From contig NZ_QAJL01000001.1 of assembly GCF_003852525.1 (NCBI RefSeq), positions 1,451,133 to 1,515,132 of the forward strand: a stretch of 64,000 nucleotides of DNA, in the 5' to 3' direction. The DNA comes from Pedobacter sp. KBW06. GTDB taxonomy: Bacteria > Bacteroidota > Bacteroidia > Sphingobacteriales > Sphingobacteriaceae. A program made the position numbers and the translations under genes. The notes beneath the pieces are model-generated. The model was not told where the DNA came from. It was given only the letters and a program-made list of their open reading frames with translations, and did not search any database. Of the stretch, positions 41,275-50,153 are shown piece after piece (position 1 is the stretch's first letter; every line of letters begins with the position of its first letter).

Positions 41275-42114
41275 ATGAACTTACATACGATTGATACCGG
41301 ATTATTTAAATTAGACGGAGGTGCCATGTTTGGTGTCGTTCCAAAAGCTATCTGGCAGAAAAGCACCCCTGCTGATGCAAATAACATGTGTACCTGGGCC
41401 ATGCGCTGCCTGCTGGTTGAAGACGGAGACCGGCTGATTTTAATCGATAACGGTATTGGCGACAAACAGGATGAGAAATTCATGGGGCATTATTACCTTC
41501 ATGGAGAAGATACCTTAGACAAATCCCTGGCTGCAAAAGGCTTCTCCCGGGACGACATTACCGACGTCTTTTTAACGCATTTACATTTCGATCATTGCGG
41601 AGGTTCCATTGTCCGCCAGGGAGATAAACTTCGCCCTGCGTTTAAAAATGCCTTTTACTGGAGCAATGCCAAACACTGGGACTGGGCAGTAAATCCCAAC
41701 GACAGAGAAAAAGCTTCTTTCCTGAAAGAGAACATCCTGCCCATCCAGGAAAGCGGGCAATTGCGTTTCGTAGAAGACGTGGAAGGCGTTTCCTTTCATG
41801 AGGGCATCAATATTCGTTTCGCTTACGGCCATACCGATGCAATGATGCTTCCCCAAATTCAATATAAAGGTAAAACCCTGGTCTATATGGCAGACCTGCT
41901 TCCCTCAGTTGGACACATTCCTTTACCTTACGTCATGGCTTACGATATGTTTCCTTTAACCACCCTGACCGAGAAGAAATCTTTCCTTCAGGAAGCCGCA
42001 GAGAAAGAATATATCCTGGTGCTGGAACATGACGCAGTTAATGAATGTTGTACGCTGCAACAGACAGAAAAAGGCATCAGGCTGAACCGTACGTTTGACC
42101 TGGCGAGTATATAA
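41275..42114 (+). CDS. MBL-fold metallo-hydrolase
   Basis: Metallo-beta-lactamase-fold protein of 279 residues, without signal peptide. The zinc motif is LTHLHFDHCGG, with later ligands in AYGHTDAM, YMADLLPS and VLEHDAVN. The N-terminal CTWAMRCLLVEDGDRLILID fits the AttM/quorum-quenching-like subgroup, but members include varied esterases, so activity is not assigned. It is 82 bp after lpdA, separated by a terminator. Confidence 0.85.
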   Translation: MNLHTIDTGLFKLDGGAMFGVVPKAIWQKSTPADANNMCTWAMRCLLVEDGDRLILIDNGIGDKQDEKFMGHYYLHGEDTLDKSLAAKGFSRDDITDVFLTHLHFDHCGGSIVRQGDKLRPAFKNAFYWSNAKHWDWAVNPNDREKASFLKENILPIQESGQLRFVEDVEGVSFHEGINIRFAYGHTDAMMLPQIQYKGKTLVYMADLLPSVGHIPLPYVMAYDMFPLTTLTEKKSFLQEAAEKEYILVLEHDAVNECCTLQQTEKGIRLNRTFDLASI

Positions 42115-42339
42115 TCATGTTAAAGCCTTTACTGAAGGATGTTTATTAAGTACAACAGTAACTACTTGTTATATACAACAGCAGCCTGGCGTATAGCTTA
42201 TCGCAGTATGACAGGGGGCACAATCCCCTCTTGCTGAACCTTTAACAGAAAAATAATAGGATCGCTTTTTGTTTAACCTTTGTTTTTTTATAAATTGGAT
42301 TATTAATAATCAACCTAGAAAACCAAAAAAAAAACGATT

Positions 42340-42669
42340 ATGGGAAAATTCGAGATCAAAACACGAAAAAACAACGAATTTCAGTTCGATCTGAAAGCAG
42401 GCAATGGCCAGGTCATCTTAACAAGTGAAGGTTATACCACCAAGAGTAACTGCATCAATGGAATTGAATCCGTTAAAAAGAACTCAAAAGACGACAGCAA
42501 GTTTGACAGAAAAACTTCGACAAACGGAAAGCCGTACTTTAATTTAAAAGCCACCAACGGACAAGTGATCGGAACAAGTGAAATGTATGAGTCGGAAGCA
42601 AGCCGCGATAACGGAATTGAATCTGTGAAAAAGAACGCACCAGAGGCCGAGATTTCAGACCTTACTTAA
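42340..42669 (+). CDS. YegP family protein (two DUF1508 repeats)
   Basis: Small protein of 109 residues made of two tandem DUF1508 repeats: FQFDLKAGNGQVILTSEGYT with NGIESVKKNS, then YFNLKATNGQVIGTSEMYES with NGIESVKKNA. Each forms a small beta unit. YegP-type proteins are widespread but their function is unclear. No partner gene is evident. Confidence 0.9.
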   Translation: MGKFEIKTRKNNEFQFDLKAGNGQVILTSEGYTTKSNCINGIESVKKNSKDDSKFDRKTSTNGKPYFNLKATNGQVIGTSEMYESEASRDNGIESVKKNAPEAEISDLT

Positions 42670-42690
42670 TCCTTATAAAAAGATATGGAC

Positions 42691-42736
42691 ATTCCGGAGT
42701 ACAGCGTTATGATTCAACGGCACTGTACTCCAGAAT
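42691..42736. terminator. Inverted repeat at the XRE gene 3' end, possible terminator
   Basis: GGAGTACAG (42696-42704) pairs with CTGTACTCC (42723-42731), with ATTC/GAAT outside after one bulge. It overlaps the end of the leftward XRE gene, and a T-run (CTTTTT) follows 14 bases later on that strand, so termination is possible but not classical. Confidence 0.5.
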
Positions 42737-42919
42737 ATCTCCAGGCTGACAGTCCAGTACTTCACAGATGGCATTCAGCGTCTCCAGCCTTATCGCCTTT
42801 GCTTTACCCGTCTTCAGGATGGAAAGGTTTGACATCGTAATCCCTACCCGCTCGCTTAACGCGGTAAGGGACATCTTCCTCCTCGCGAGCATCACATCCA
42901 GATTTACAATTATTGCCAT
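42707..42919 (-). CDS. Small XRE-family helix-turn-helix regulator
   Basis: DNA-binding protein of 70 residues, almost wholly a Cro/C1 helix-turn-helix: NLDVMLARRKMSLTALSERV, then GITMSNLSILKTGKAKAIRL, then LNAICEVLDCQPGDILEY. It resembles YozG-type regulators, which often pair with a DUF2975 membrane protein; none is adjacent. Target unknown. Confidence 0.88.
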   Translation of the reverse strand: MAIIVNLDVMLARRKMSLTALSERVGITMSNLSILKTGKAKAIRLETLNAICEVLDCQPGDILEYSAVES

Positions 42920-43372
42920 ATTTACACGATTAATTCCAGTTATTCATTCCAATGATGCCCTGTTTTAAATACATCAGCAATGCCATTCCTATAAATGTTC
43001 GTCAAAAAGCACTATTTTCAATTCTTTTCATTTTATGTCAGGATGACTTGTCCTGCACTTGTCAGAATAAAAATTTCAGCTTTAGGTAATTTTTACTTTC
43101 TGACTTCTGCAAGACAAAGCATATTTCTATGCAAACATAAGGCATTTGTTATTACTAATCATCATATAAATATTGATTTACAATAAATACATGTCAACAA
43201 TCAATAAGGGCTCAAAATACTGACAAAAGTATTTTGGAATAATTATTGCTGTTAAAATATTGTAGAAATAACAGTTGTAAACTGTAACATTTTCAGGAAT
43301 TTATGTTTTCAAATTACCTTTAAATTCTTACTTTTGCACGTTCAAACACATAACGAGTACCAAAGCATATAA
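42920..43372. other. Long A/T-rich region upstream of rpoD
   Basis: These 453 bp have no supportable gene. A -7 motif TACTTTTG at 43329-43336 lies 36 bases before the rpoD ATG. The rest is A/T-rich with no clear repeats. Confidence 0.55.
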
Positions 43373-44233
43373 ATGAGACAACTCAAAATCACGCAATCCA
43401 TTACCAATCGCGAAAGTCAATCTTTAGACAAATACCTTCACGAAATTGGTAAAGTAGATTTAATCACCGCCGAAGAAGAAGTAATATTAGCAAGAAAAAT
43501 ACGCGAGGGAGATCAGGCCGCATTAGAACGTTTAACAAAGACTAACCTACGTTTCGTGGTTTCCGTGGCAAAACAATACCAAAATCAAGGTTTAACGTTA
43601 GGAGATTTAATTAATGAGGGTAACCTTGGTTTAATTAAAGCTGCAAAGCGTTTTGATGAGACCAAAGGTTTTAAGTTTATCTCTTATGCGGTTTGGTGGA
43701 TCCGTCAGTCTATATTGCAGGCTATTGCAGAGCAAAGCCGTATCGTTCGTTTGCCATTAAACCAGGTTGGTTCCCTAAGTAAAATCAGTAAAGCCTTCTC
43801 TAAATTAGAACAGGAATATGAGCGTGAGCCTTCTCCGGAAGAATTGGCAGATATCCTGGAAACTACGGTAGATAAGATCTCCGATACTTTAAGTAACTCA
43901 GGACGTCATGTATCTATGGATGCCCCATTTGTTCAGGGTGAAGAAAATACATTATTAGATGTATTGGAAAACCATGAGCCAAATACAGACAGCAGCCTGA
44001 TCAATGAATCTCTTTCTGAAGAGATCAAACGTTCACTCTCTACACTAACAGAACGTGAGCGTGAAATCATCGTTCTTTTCTTTGGATTAAGTACCAACCA
44101 CCCCCTATCTCTTGAAGAGATCGGAGAGAAATTTAACTTAACCCGTGAACGTGTTCGTCAGATCAAAGACAAAGCTTTACAACGTCTTCGTCATACTTCC
44201 AGAAGTAAAATATTAAAATCATACCTGGGATAA
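43373..44233 (+). CDS. rpoD: Primary sigma factor
   Basis: Housekeeping sigma-70 of 286 residues. Region 1.2 starts near residue 17 ([20 protein letters not shown]). Region 2 is [20 protein letters not shown] to [20 protein letters not shown], region 3 follows, and region 4 ends with [20 protein letters not shown] and the helix-turn-helix [20 protein letters not shown]. It lacks region 1.1, typical of Bacteroidota primary sigmas, which recognise TTG/TAnnTTTG promoters. It is followed by a terminator that overlaps the next promoter. Confidence 0.96.
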   Translation: MRQLKITQSITNRESQSLDKYLHEIGKVDLITAEEEVILARKIREGDQAALERLTKTNLRFVVSVAKQYQNQGLTLGDLINEGNLGLIKAAKRFDETKGFKFISYAVWWIRQSILQAIAEQSRIVRLPLNQVGSLSKISKAFSKLEQEYEREPSPEELADILETTVDKISDTLSNSGRHVSMDAPFVQGEENTLLDVLENHEPNTDSSLINESLSEEIKRSLSTLTEREREIIVLFFGLSTNHPLSLEEIGEKFNLTRERVRQIKDKALQRLRHTSRSKILKSYLG

Positions 44234-44276
44234 GCAAAATTCAGCTGAGCCAGCCAGGGCGATAAATTATATAAGT

Positions 44277-44308
44277 AAAAAAGATTGGGTACTCGCTCAA
44301 TCTTTTTT
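44277..44308 (+). terminator. rpoD terminator
   Basis: AAAAAAGATTG (44277-44287) pairs with CAATCTTTTTT (44298-44308) over a ten-base loop. Its T-run merges with the -7 motif of the GAPDH promoter. Confidence 0.88.
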
Positions 44309-44315
44309 ACTTTTG
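44285..44315 (+). promoter_or_regulatory. GAPDH promoter inside the rpoD terminator
   Basis: TTG at 44285-44287 lies 20 bases upstream of TACTTTTG at 44308-44315, matching TTG-N(17-23)-TAnnTTTG. The -33 TTG is within the rpoD terminator's left arm. The start codon follows 28 bases after the -7 motif. Confidence 0.65.
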
Positions 44316-44343
44316 TGCCATTCTAACCAAAAATATTCCACGC

Positions 44344-45792
44344 ATGCTAAAGAAATACCAATCCGAATTCCAGAGTTGGATTGAAAAAGAGAAAAAAGCG
44401 ATTGAATTGATTAACGTTGTTGGCCAATTGTGGTTCGACAGATCTATTGAACTGGTACTATTCCGTAAACCTTTATTTGATGTTGGAAGCAGTGAAATAC
44501 TTGCGCATCACCAATATGCAAAAGAAGTAAGCGGCAAAGACATCAGCATTTACGAAACACTGGAACTTGCCGTTACCATTTCTAAATGTAACCTCGCCCC
44601 ATCACGTGTTGACATTGGCAGACTAGCTTCAGAATGGCTGGAAGACAACAACAATTATCCTACAATGCACGACTTTGTAGTGAGCAAACTCAGCAAACAC
44701 ATCGGTAAAGACAAAATCAGCTTAAAACCTAAAGACGTTGTTCTTTTTGGTTTTGGACGTATTGGACGTATCGCCGCACGTGAACTGATCCTTCAGGCCG
44801 GTAAAGGAGAACAATTGCGCTTAAGGGCTATTGTTACCAGAAGCTATAGCGATGAAGAACTGATCAAAAGAGCAGAGTTACTACGCACAGATTCCATCCA
44901 CGGTCCTTTCAACGGAACGATTGTAGAGGACTTTGAAAACAAAGCACTGATCATCAATGGTCAGACGATCTTTTTCATCGAAGCAAAACAGCCTGATGAA
45001 GTTGATTATACGCTTTATGACATCCATGATGCCCTGCTGATTGACAATACAGGGATTTTCCGCGACCGTGAAAGCCTGGGCAGACACCTGACTGCCAAAG
45101 GAATCAGCAAGGTATTACTGACTGCACCCGCTAAAGGAGACATTCCTAATGTGGTGGCAGGAATCAATGATGCCCATATTGATTATGCAAATGAAACGAT
45201 TTTATCCAATGCATCCTGTACCACCAATGCCATTGTACCGGTATTGAAGTTAATTGATGATGCTTTTGGAATCGAAAAAGGACATATTGAAACGGTTCAT
45301 TCTTATACGAATGACCAGAACCTGTTAGACAATTACCATAAAAAATATAGAAGAGGCAGGGCTGCTGCATTGAACCTGGTGATCACTGAAACCGGTGCAG
45401 ATAAAGCAGTAGCAAAAGTCATCCCTCACCTGGGTGGCAAGCTGACCGGAAATGCCGTGCGTGTTCCTACACCAAACGTTTCCCTGGCAATCCTGAACTT
45501 ATCGTTAAACAAAGTGACTTCCAAAGAAGAAGTAAGCGAGATCTTAAGACAAGCTTCCCTTTTCGGCGACCTCTCTGAGCAAATCGAATACTCCATCTCC
45601 AATGAGCTGGTAAGTACCGATTTAATCGGAAACAGTCATGCTTCCATCGTTGATGGCCCGGCAACGATTATGGCGAAAGACAATAAATCAGTGGTACTTT
45701 ATACCTGGTACGACAATGAATATGGCTATACCAGACAGGTGATCCGCCTGGCTAAAAAATTAGCTGGAGTAGTGAGGTTAACTTATTACTAA
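44344..45792 (+). CDS. gap: Glyceraldehyde-3-phosphate dehydrogenase, long form
   Basis: NAD(P)-dependent glycolytic enzyme of 482 residues, about 145 longer than normal GAPDH. The first 130 residues (WIEKEKKAIELINVVGQLWF and on) form a separate, mainly helical extension. The NAD-binding domain starts near residue 131 (VVLFGFGRIGRIAARELI), catalytic Cys292 is in NASCTTNA, and the substrate region ETVHSYTNDQNLLDNYHKKY with RRGRAAALN and KLTGNAVRVPTPNVS is canonical. This long form is known in Bacteroidota; what the extension does is unclear. Convergent terminator downstream. Confidence 0.9.
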   Translation: MLKKYQSEFQSWIEKEKKAIELINVVGQLWFDRSIELVLFRKPLFDVGSSEILAHHQYAKEVSGKDISIYETLELAVTISKCNLAPSRVDIGRLASEWLEDNNNYPTMHDFVVSKLSKHIGKDKISLKPKDVVLFGFGRIGRIAARELILQAGKGEQLRLRAIVTRSYSDEELIKRAELLRTDSIHGPFNGTIVEDFENKALIINGQTIFFIEAKQPDEVDYTLYDIHDALLIDNTGIFRDRESLGRHLTAKGISKVLLTAPAKGDIPNVVAGINDAHIDYANETILSNASCTTNAIVPVLKLIDDAFGIEKGHIETVHSYTNDQNLLDNYHKKYRRGRAAALNLVITETGADKAVAKVIPHLGGKLTGNAVRVPTPNVSLAILNLSLNKVTSKEEVSEILRQASLFGDLSEQIEYSISNELVSTDLIGNSHASIVDGPATIMAKDNKSVVLYTWYDNEYGYTRQVIRLAKKLAGVVRLTYY

Positions 45793-45808
45793 TCGCTTTA
45801 AAAGCAAT

Positions 45809-45848
45809 AAAAAAGGCCGGTGTTTTGTTCAAACACCGGCCTTTTTCT
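45809..45848. terminator. Bidirectional terminator
   Basis: AAAAAGGCCGGTGTTT (45810-45825) pairs perfectly with AAACACCGGCCTTTTT (45831-45846). It serves GAPDH (rightward) and the aldo/keto reductase (leftward). Confidence 0.95.
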
Positions 45849-45862
45849 TTAACCTGCTGATT

Positions 45863-46846
45863 TTAAAACTGAGGCAAATGTGGCTTGGTTTGCATGATCT
45901 CTTCTATGCTTGTCAAAACCTCTTCCGTTAACAAAGGAAGCACCTCCAGGGTAGTCAGATTTTCTTTCAGCTGTGCAGTCTTAGAAGCACCCAGAATTAC
46001 GGTACTTACATTTGGATTTTTAAGACACCAGGCCAATGACAACTTCGCCAATGGAATGTTTAACCCGTCGGCCAGCCCCTGCAGTTTTTCCGCCTTTTTA
46101 AGCTTCTCTTCATTTAAAACGGCATCTTTCAACCACTCCATCCCTTTCAGTTCCAGACGGGTATCCTTCGTATTTCCTGAAGTATATTTACCGGACAATA
46201 ATCCTGAGGCCAACGGCGACCAGATCGTGGTGCCCAGCCCGTATTCCCTGAACAGCAAGAGGTATTCGTTCTCCATCTTATTCCGCTCCAACAGGTTGTA
46301 TTGAGGTTGTTCCATCGTTGGGCCAATCAAATTGTATTGCTTTGCAACCCTGATCGCTTCCATGATCTCCGAAGCACTCCATTCAGAAGTTCCCCAGTAC
46401 AGAATTTTCCCTTGTTGCAGTAAGGTATTCATTGCCCATACCGTCTCTTCAATTGGCGTATGCTTATCCGGCCTGTGACAGAAATACAGGTCGAGGTAAT
46501 CTACCTGCAAACGTCTCAACGCAGCGTTACAGGCTTCTATCACGTGCTTGCGCGATAAACCAACCCTGTTCGGCCCCTTATTCTCTGTCCCAAAAAATAC
46601 TTTACTGGACACGACAAAGGATTCCCGCTCCCATTTACGGGATTTCAGGATTTTCCCCATCACCTCTTCCGATTTCCCTTCCGCATACCCTTCTGCATTG
46701 TCGAAAAAGTTAACCCCGGCATCGTAAGCAATTCCCATTAACTCATCTGCAGTTTTATCGCTGATCTGTTGTCCGAACGTAAGCCAGCTTCCTAAAGAAA
46801 GTGCACTTACCTGTAATCCTGACTTACCTAAACGTCTATATTCCAT
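45863..46846 (-). CDS. Aldo/keto reductase (AKR6/KCNAB-like)
   Basis: NADPH-dependent oxidoreductase of 327 residues with a TIM-barrel fold. The catalytic tetrad is visible: D in NFFDNAEGYAEG, Y in that segment, K in SSKVFF, and H in YFCHRPD. The C-terminal NADPH site is WCLKNPNVSTVILGASKTAQ. It resembles the potassium-channel beta-subunit group (also YghZ-like). Substrate unknown. Monocistronic. Confidence 0.93.
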   Translation of the reverse strand: MEYRRLGKSGLQVSALSLGSWLTFGQQISDKTADELMGIAYDAGVNFFDNAEGYAEGKSEEVMGKILKSRKWERESFVVSSKVFFGTENKGPNRVGLSRKHVIEACNAALRRLQVDYLDLYFCHRPDKHTPIEETVWAMNTLLQQGKILYWGTSEWSASEIMEAIRVAKQYNLIGPTMEQPQYNLLERNKMENEYLLLFREYGLGTTIWSPLASGLLSGKYTSGNTKDTRLELKGMEWLKDAVLNEEKLKKAEKLQGLADGLNIPLAKLSLAWCLKNPNVSTVILGASKTAQLKENLTTLEVLPLLTEEVLTSIEEIMQTKPHLPQF

Positions 46847-46855
46847 TGATCTTTT

Positions 46856-46893
46856 ATTTTTAATGATGTACTGAATTTTTAATGATGTACTGA
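46856..46893. repeat. Perfect 19-bp tandem duplication
   Basis: ATTTTTAATGATGTACTGA occurs twice back to back (46856-46874, 46875-46893) just upstream of the leftward aldo/keto reductase gene. It is a slippage-type duplication that may alter the promoter. Confidence 0.85.
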
Positions 46894-47012
46894 GCTGAAA
46901 TTACCTCATAATATCAAAACATTCCACACTGGTTTAAGTTTTGACAATCAGATGTCGGAGGAGATGTCAGCTAATATAATTACCTTTAGCTTACCTAGAA
47001 CCAGATCAAAAG

Positions 47013-47975
47013 ATGAAAGTATACCTGCTATTACCATTCGTTGTGTTGTTGAGTTGCAATTCCGTAAAGAAACCCGTACAGGCACAAACTGCAACCCATT
47101 TCTCAAAAGCAGAACAGCAACTGCTTAAAGATGTGGAGGTACTCTCTTCGGATGCTTATGAAGGACGTAAGACCGGCACCAAAGGCGCAGAAATGGCAAG
47201 GGCATACATAAACACCAGATTCAAGCAAATCGGCTTAAAACCGATCCCTTTACTTTCCGGATATGAGCAGGTCTTCTCTTTCAGAAACAACAAAGGGGTA
47301 GAGATCTTTGGAAAGAACCTGCTGGCCTGCATTCCCGGAAAAAATGAAGATGTGATTGTGATCTCGGCTCATTATGACCATGTTGGCATTATGAATAATG
47401 AGGTGTACAACGGAGCAGATGATAACGCATCGGGTGTCGCAGCCTTGTTAAAATTTGCGGAATACTATAAAAATAACAAACCCAACTATACGTTAATTTT
47501 CGCTGCTTTTGATGCAGAGGAAATGGGCTTAAGGGGCTCAAAGGCATTTGTAGAAAAACCGCCGGTAGCATTGGAAAAAATTAAGCTAAACATCAATATG
47601 GACATGATCAGCCACAATGACAAAGGCGAACTGTATGCCTGCGGAACTTACAAGTATCCGGAATTAAAGAAATATTTTATCAGCACAGATCCCCGGATCA
47701 AGGTGTTGCTGGGACATGACGATCCTAAAACAGGTCATGAAGACTGGACGGATCAAAGTGACCAGGGTTCATTTAATGCAAAAGATATTCCTTTTATCTA
47801 CTTCGGTGTGGAAGACCATAAAGATTACCATAAGGCCACAGACGAATACCAGAACATCAACAAAAAGTTCTTTATCGATGCTGCCGCTTCCATTCTGGAA
47901 ATCATCAACAACATCGATAAAGAACGTAATTTAAAATCCATCTTCAGAGAAAAGCTTCGGATGAAAAAGCAATAA
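47013..47975 (+). CDS. M28-family metallopeptidase, lipoprotein
   Basis: Zinc aminopeptidase-like protein of 320 residues with a lipoprotein signal (VYLLLPFVVLLSC, Cys15). Metal and catalytic residues appear in HYDHVG, GADDNASGVAALL, DAEEMGLRGS, NINMDMISHN, and a C-terminal His region in FGVEDHKDYHK. It is exported and membrane-anchored, probably acting on peptides in the periplasm or at the surface. Convergent with a small unknown gene, three bases apart. Confidence 0.92.
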   Translation: MKVYLLLPFVVLLSCNSVKKPVQAQTATHFSKAEQQLLKDVEVLSSDAYEGRKTGTKGAEMARAYINTRFKQIGLKPIPLLSGYEQVFSFRNNKGVEIFGKNLLACIPGKNEDVIVISAHYDHVGIMNNEVYNGADDNASGVAALLKFAEYYKNNKPNYTLIFAAFDAEEMGLRGSKAFVEKPPVALEKIKLNINMDMISHNDKGELYACGTYKYPELKKYFISTDPRIKVLLGHDDPKTGHEDWTDQSDQGSFNAKDIPFIYFGVEDHKDYHKATDEYQNINKKFFIDAAASILEIINNIDKERNLKSIFREKLRMKKQ

Positions 47976-47978
47976 GCC

Positions 47979-48245
47979 TTAAAATTCTATCGCCAGCAAA
48001 CTGCTCAAAGGAATGTGAATTCCGTTTTTCAGCTGAATGTATTTTTCTGTCACTGACCAAACGGTCGTAGAAACCGTTCGTGGCCCTTCCTTGGTATTGA
48101 AGGAGATATCTGCCTTAGACTTAAACTCATTTCCAAGTCGCTGTGCAGAGTTCAGCTTATCTCTCAATTCTTCTGTATGGTTTTGTTCAGCAGGTATGAT
48201 CTGACTGATGTCTATTGACTCTTTTTCGATTAATTCCCCTATCAT
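47979..48245 (-). CDS. Hypothetical protein, 88 aa
   Basis: I do not recognise this protein. It has an acidic, helical N-terminal third (IDISQIIPAEQNHTEELRDK) and a beta-rich C-terminal part (GPRTVSTTVWSVTEKYIQLK, then NGIHIPLSSLLAIEF) that reads as a small barrel-like domain. No signal or membrane segment. It has a plausible ATG and stands alone in its direction. Confidence 0.6.
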   Translation of the reverse strand: MIGELIEKESIDISQIIPAEQNHTEELRDKLNSAQRLGNEFKSKADISFNTKEGPRTVSTTVWSVTEKYIQLKNGIHIPLSSLLAIEF

Positions 48246-48389
48246 AATATAATGCCTTAATTCTAATTAAATATGCGTTTAAACAATTAAAATCGCAATA
48301 AAAACAGATACTTCAAAGTCATTTTTACATAATTGTGTAAATAGGCTTTTACATTCAAAAAAATCAACTGACTAACAGCAGCTTAAGCG

Positions 48390-50075
48390 TTACTGTCTTC
48401 TTCCCGGAGTTTTAATCATTCCTATAAACTCTGTATTTCTATCCCTGGATACCAGGATCATTGGCGGAACAGCAGTCGTCGTGTTACTTTCCTCCCTAAC
48501 GCTCATTCTTGCGCTTTTAGCTGAAGCCAATGCAGAAGATCCAGCAGTCCCGGGAATGGCAGCTACCGCCTTCGCGAGGTACCCTTCTTTTACATCTCCG
48601 AATTCATAAAGGGGATTGTCAAAAAAAGTAGCTTCAGTCGATGTCGCGGCATCGTAATCAGGAACGATTCCATTGAAATAGCCTCCCTCGCCATTCGCAT
48701 TTTTAGTTTCAAACATCGCATAGAAAACATCATATCGGTTTTCAATCCTTATTGGAAAGAAACCTACAGGTTTTCCATAAGTGGTTTCACCAACCAATTT
48801 AACATTTACAAAAGGTTTTAAACTATTAATCACGAGTTCGCTTGCGGAAGCAGTTCTGTCAGACACAATAAAAACGACATTAGTTACCCCCGTCAATGCT
48901 CCTTTTTTACTAAATGAAGTAGATTGAGCTTCAGGGCTGTAATCGTCATCTGCCTGAGTCAGGTTTCTTCCAAGCGTCCTGTCATATATTAATTTGCCAT
49001 TGACGTCGGTAACCGGCTGATTGATCAGGATTCCTGCCTTTCTACTGCGCATGGTATTGTTATAATATTCCCTGAACATCACTTTTCCATTGAGACCAGA
49101 AGGGGCAATCAGATTGATCAGGTATTCTGCGGTGTTGATGTATCCACCTCCATTATAACGAAGGTCGATCACGAGGTCTTTAACTCCCCTTGTAGAGAAA
49201 TCAGCGAAAGCGGCATCCAAGTCTCCTTTTGTAGTATTGTCCAAAGTCGAAAACCTGGCGAAAGCCAGATAACCAATCTTCTTTGTTCCAGCCGTAAGCG
49301 TAATCGCTTTATAAATCGGACTGCTTTTATAACTTTTCTTGGTTAGGGTCAATGCAAAGTCGTTCAGCTTTGTTCCTCCGGTATATACGGTCCCTGTTAT
49401 TGCTAAACTTGCACCCTCAAATGCATTAATGGCAGCATTATACTCCGTATTGATGTTGGCTCCAAAAGACTGACCATTAACAGTTCTGATTACCCATCCC
49501 CGCTTCACACCGGCAGCCTCCGCCGGAGAACCGGGATAAACTGCAGTCACAATTAAACTATAGGTCAGCGGATTATTTGCATCGGTTCTGTAGGCATCAA
49601 TTCTGATCCCCACATCATTCCCATTACCTTCTGAATCTACAGAAGCCAGTGAATTAGGTATGCTCGCCTGAGGGTTAGCCGCGGTTGCGTCCTCTATGAA
49701 AGAGTATTTTAAGGAAGAATAACCCTGTCTGTAATCAACAGATGCGGAAATCTTACCTATATTAAAAAGATTATTTTTATACTTATCCAGATTAGCAGCG
49801 CCATTTGTATATTTCCTGGGCAGATATTCATCATAGGTCGGCAATGCTTCATTCCAGTAATAGACTTCTTTGGCATAAAGGAACAAAGAGTCATTCGTGA
49901 GCTGAACTCTATCCGTCGTAGGTGTTTGCTGAGTATTTCCGGTAGCCGGATCGCTCGTCTGTGGTTTTTTCTCCGGTGTCGGTTCTACTTTGTTCTTTTT
50001 ACAGGCTGTAAATCCCAGAGCAAGCACTATGACGGCCAGTGCAGCATAACGTCCGGAGGGCATATGTTTTATCAT
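48390..50075 (-). CDS. S41-family peptidase with PDZ domain, lipoprotein
   Basis: C-terminal-processing-protease-type enzyme of 561 residues. A lipoprotein signal (LAVIVLALGFTAC, Cys25) is followed by a Thr/Pro/Gln-rich spacer, then an N-terminal cap (LFLYAKEVYYWNEALPTYDE), a PDZ domain (VTAVYPGSPAEAAGVKRGWV), and the S41 core (KIGYLAFARFS, LVIDLRYNGGGY). The catalytic Ser is in VSDRTASASELVIN and the Lys in TTYGKPVG. Periplasmic or surface-exposed. The substrate is unknown. Confidence 0.92.
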   Translation of the reverse strand: MIKHMPSGRYAALAVIVLALGFTACKKNKVEPTPEKKPQTSDPATGNTQQTPTTDRVQLTNDSLFLYAKEVYYWNEALPTYDEYLPRKYTNGAANLDKYKNNLFNIGKISASVDYRQGYSSLKYSFIEDATAANPQASIPNSLASVDSEGNGNDVGIRIDAYRTDANNPLTYSLIVTAVYPGSPAEAAGVKRGWVIRTVNGQSFGANINTEYNAAINAFEGASLAITGTVYTGGTKLNDFALTLTKKSYKSSPIYKAITLTAGTKKIGYLAFARFSTLDNTTKGDLDAAFADFSTRGVKDLVIDLRYNGGGYINTAEYLINLIAPSGLNGKVMFREYYNNTMRSRKAGILINQPVTDVNGKLIYDRTLGRNLTQADDDYSPEAQSTSFSKKGALTGVTNVVFIVSDRTASASELVINSLKPFVNVKLVGETTYGKPVGFFPIRIENRYDVFYAMFETKNANGEGGYFNGIVPDYDAATSTEATFFDNPLYEFGDVKEGYLAKAVAAIPGTAGSSALASAKSARMSVREESNTTTAVPPMILVSRDRNTEFIGMIKTPGRRQ

Positions 50076-50153
50076 CGATATAGAGTTAGATTATAACAAA
50101 TTTAAGATAATTAAACAGCATTACCGCAGGTTGTTATGGGAATACTAACGTAA

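Noticed and set aside
42340..42669. Toxin-antitoxin pair of YegP-like and small XRE proteins
   Set aside because: The genes are convergent, YegP-type proteins are not known toxins, and no pairing features are visible.
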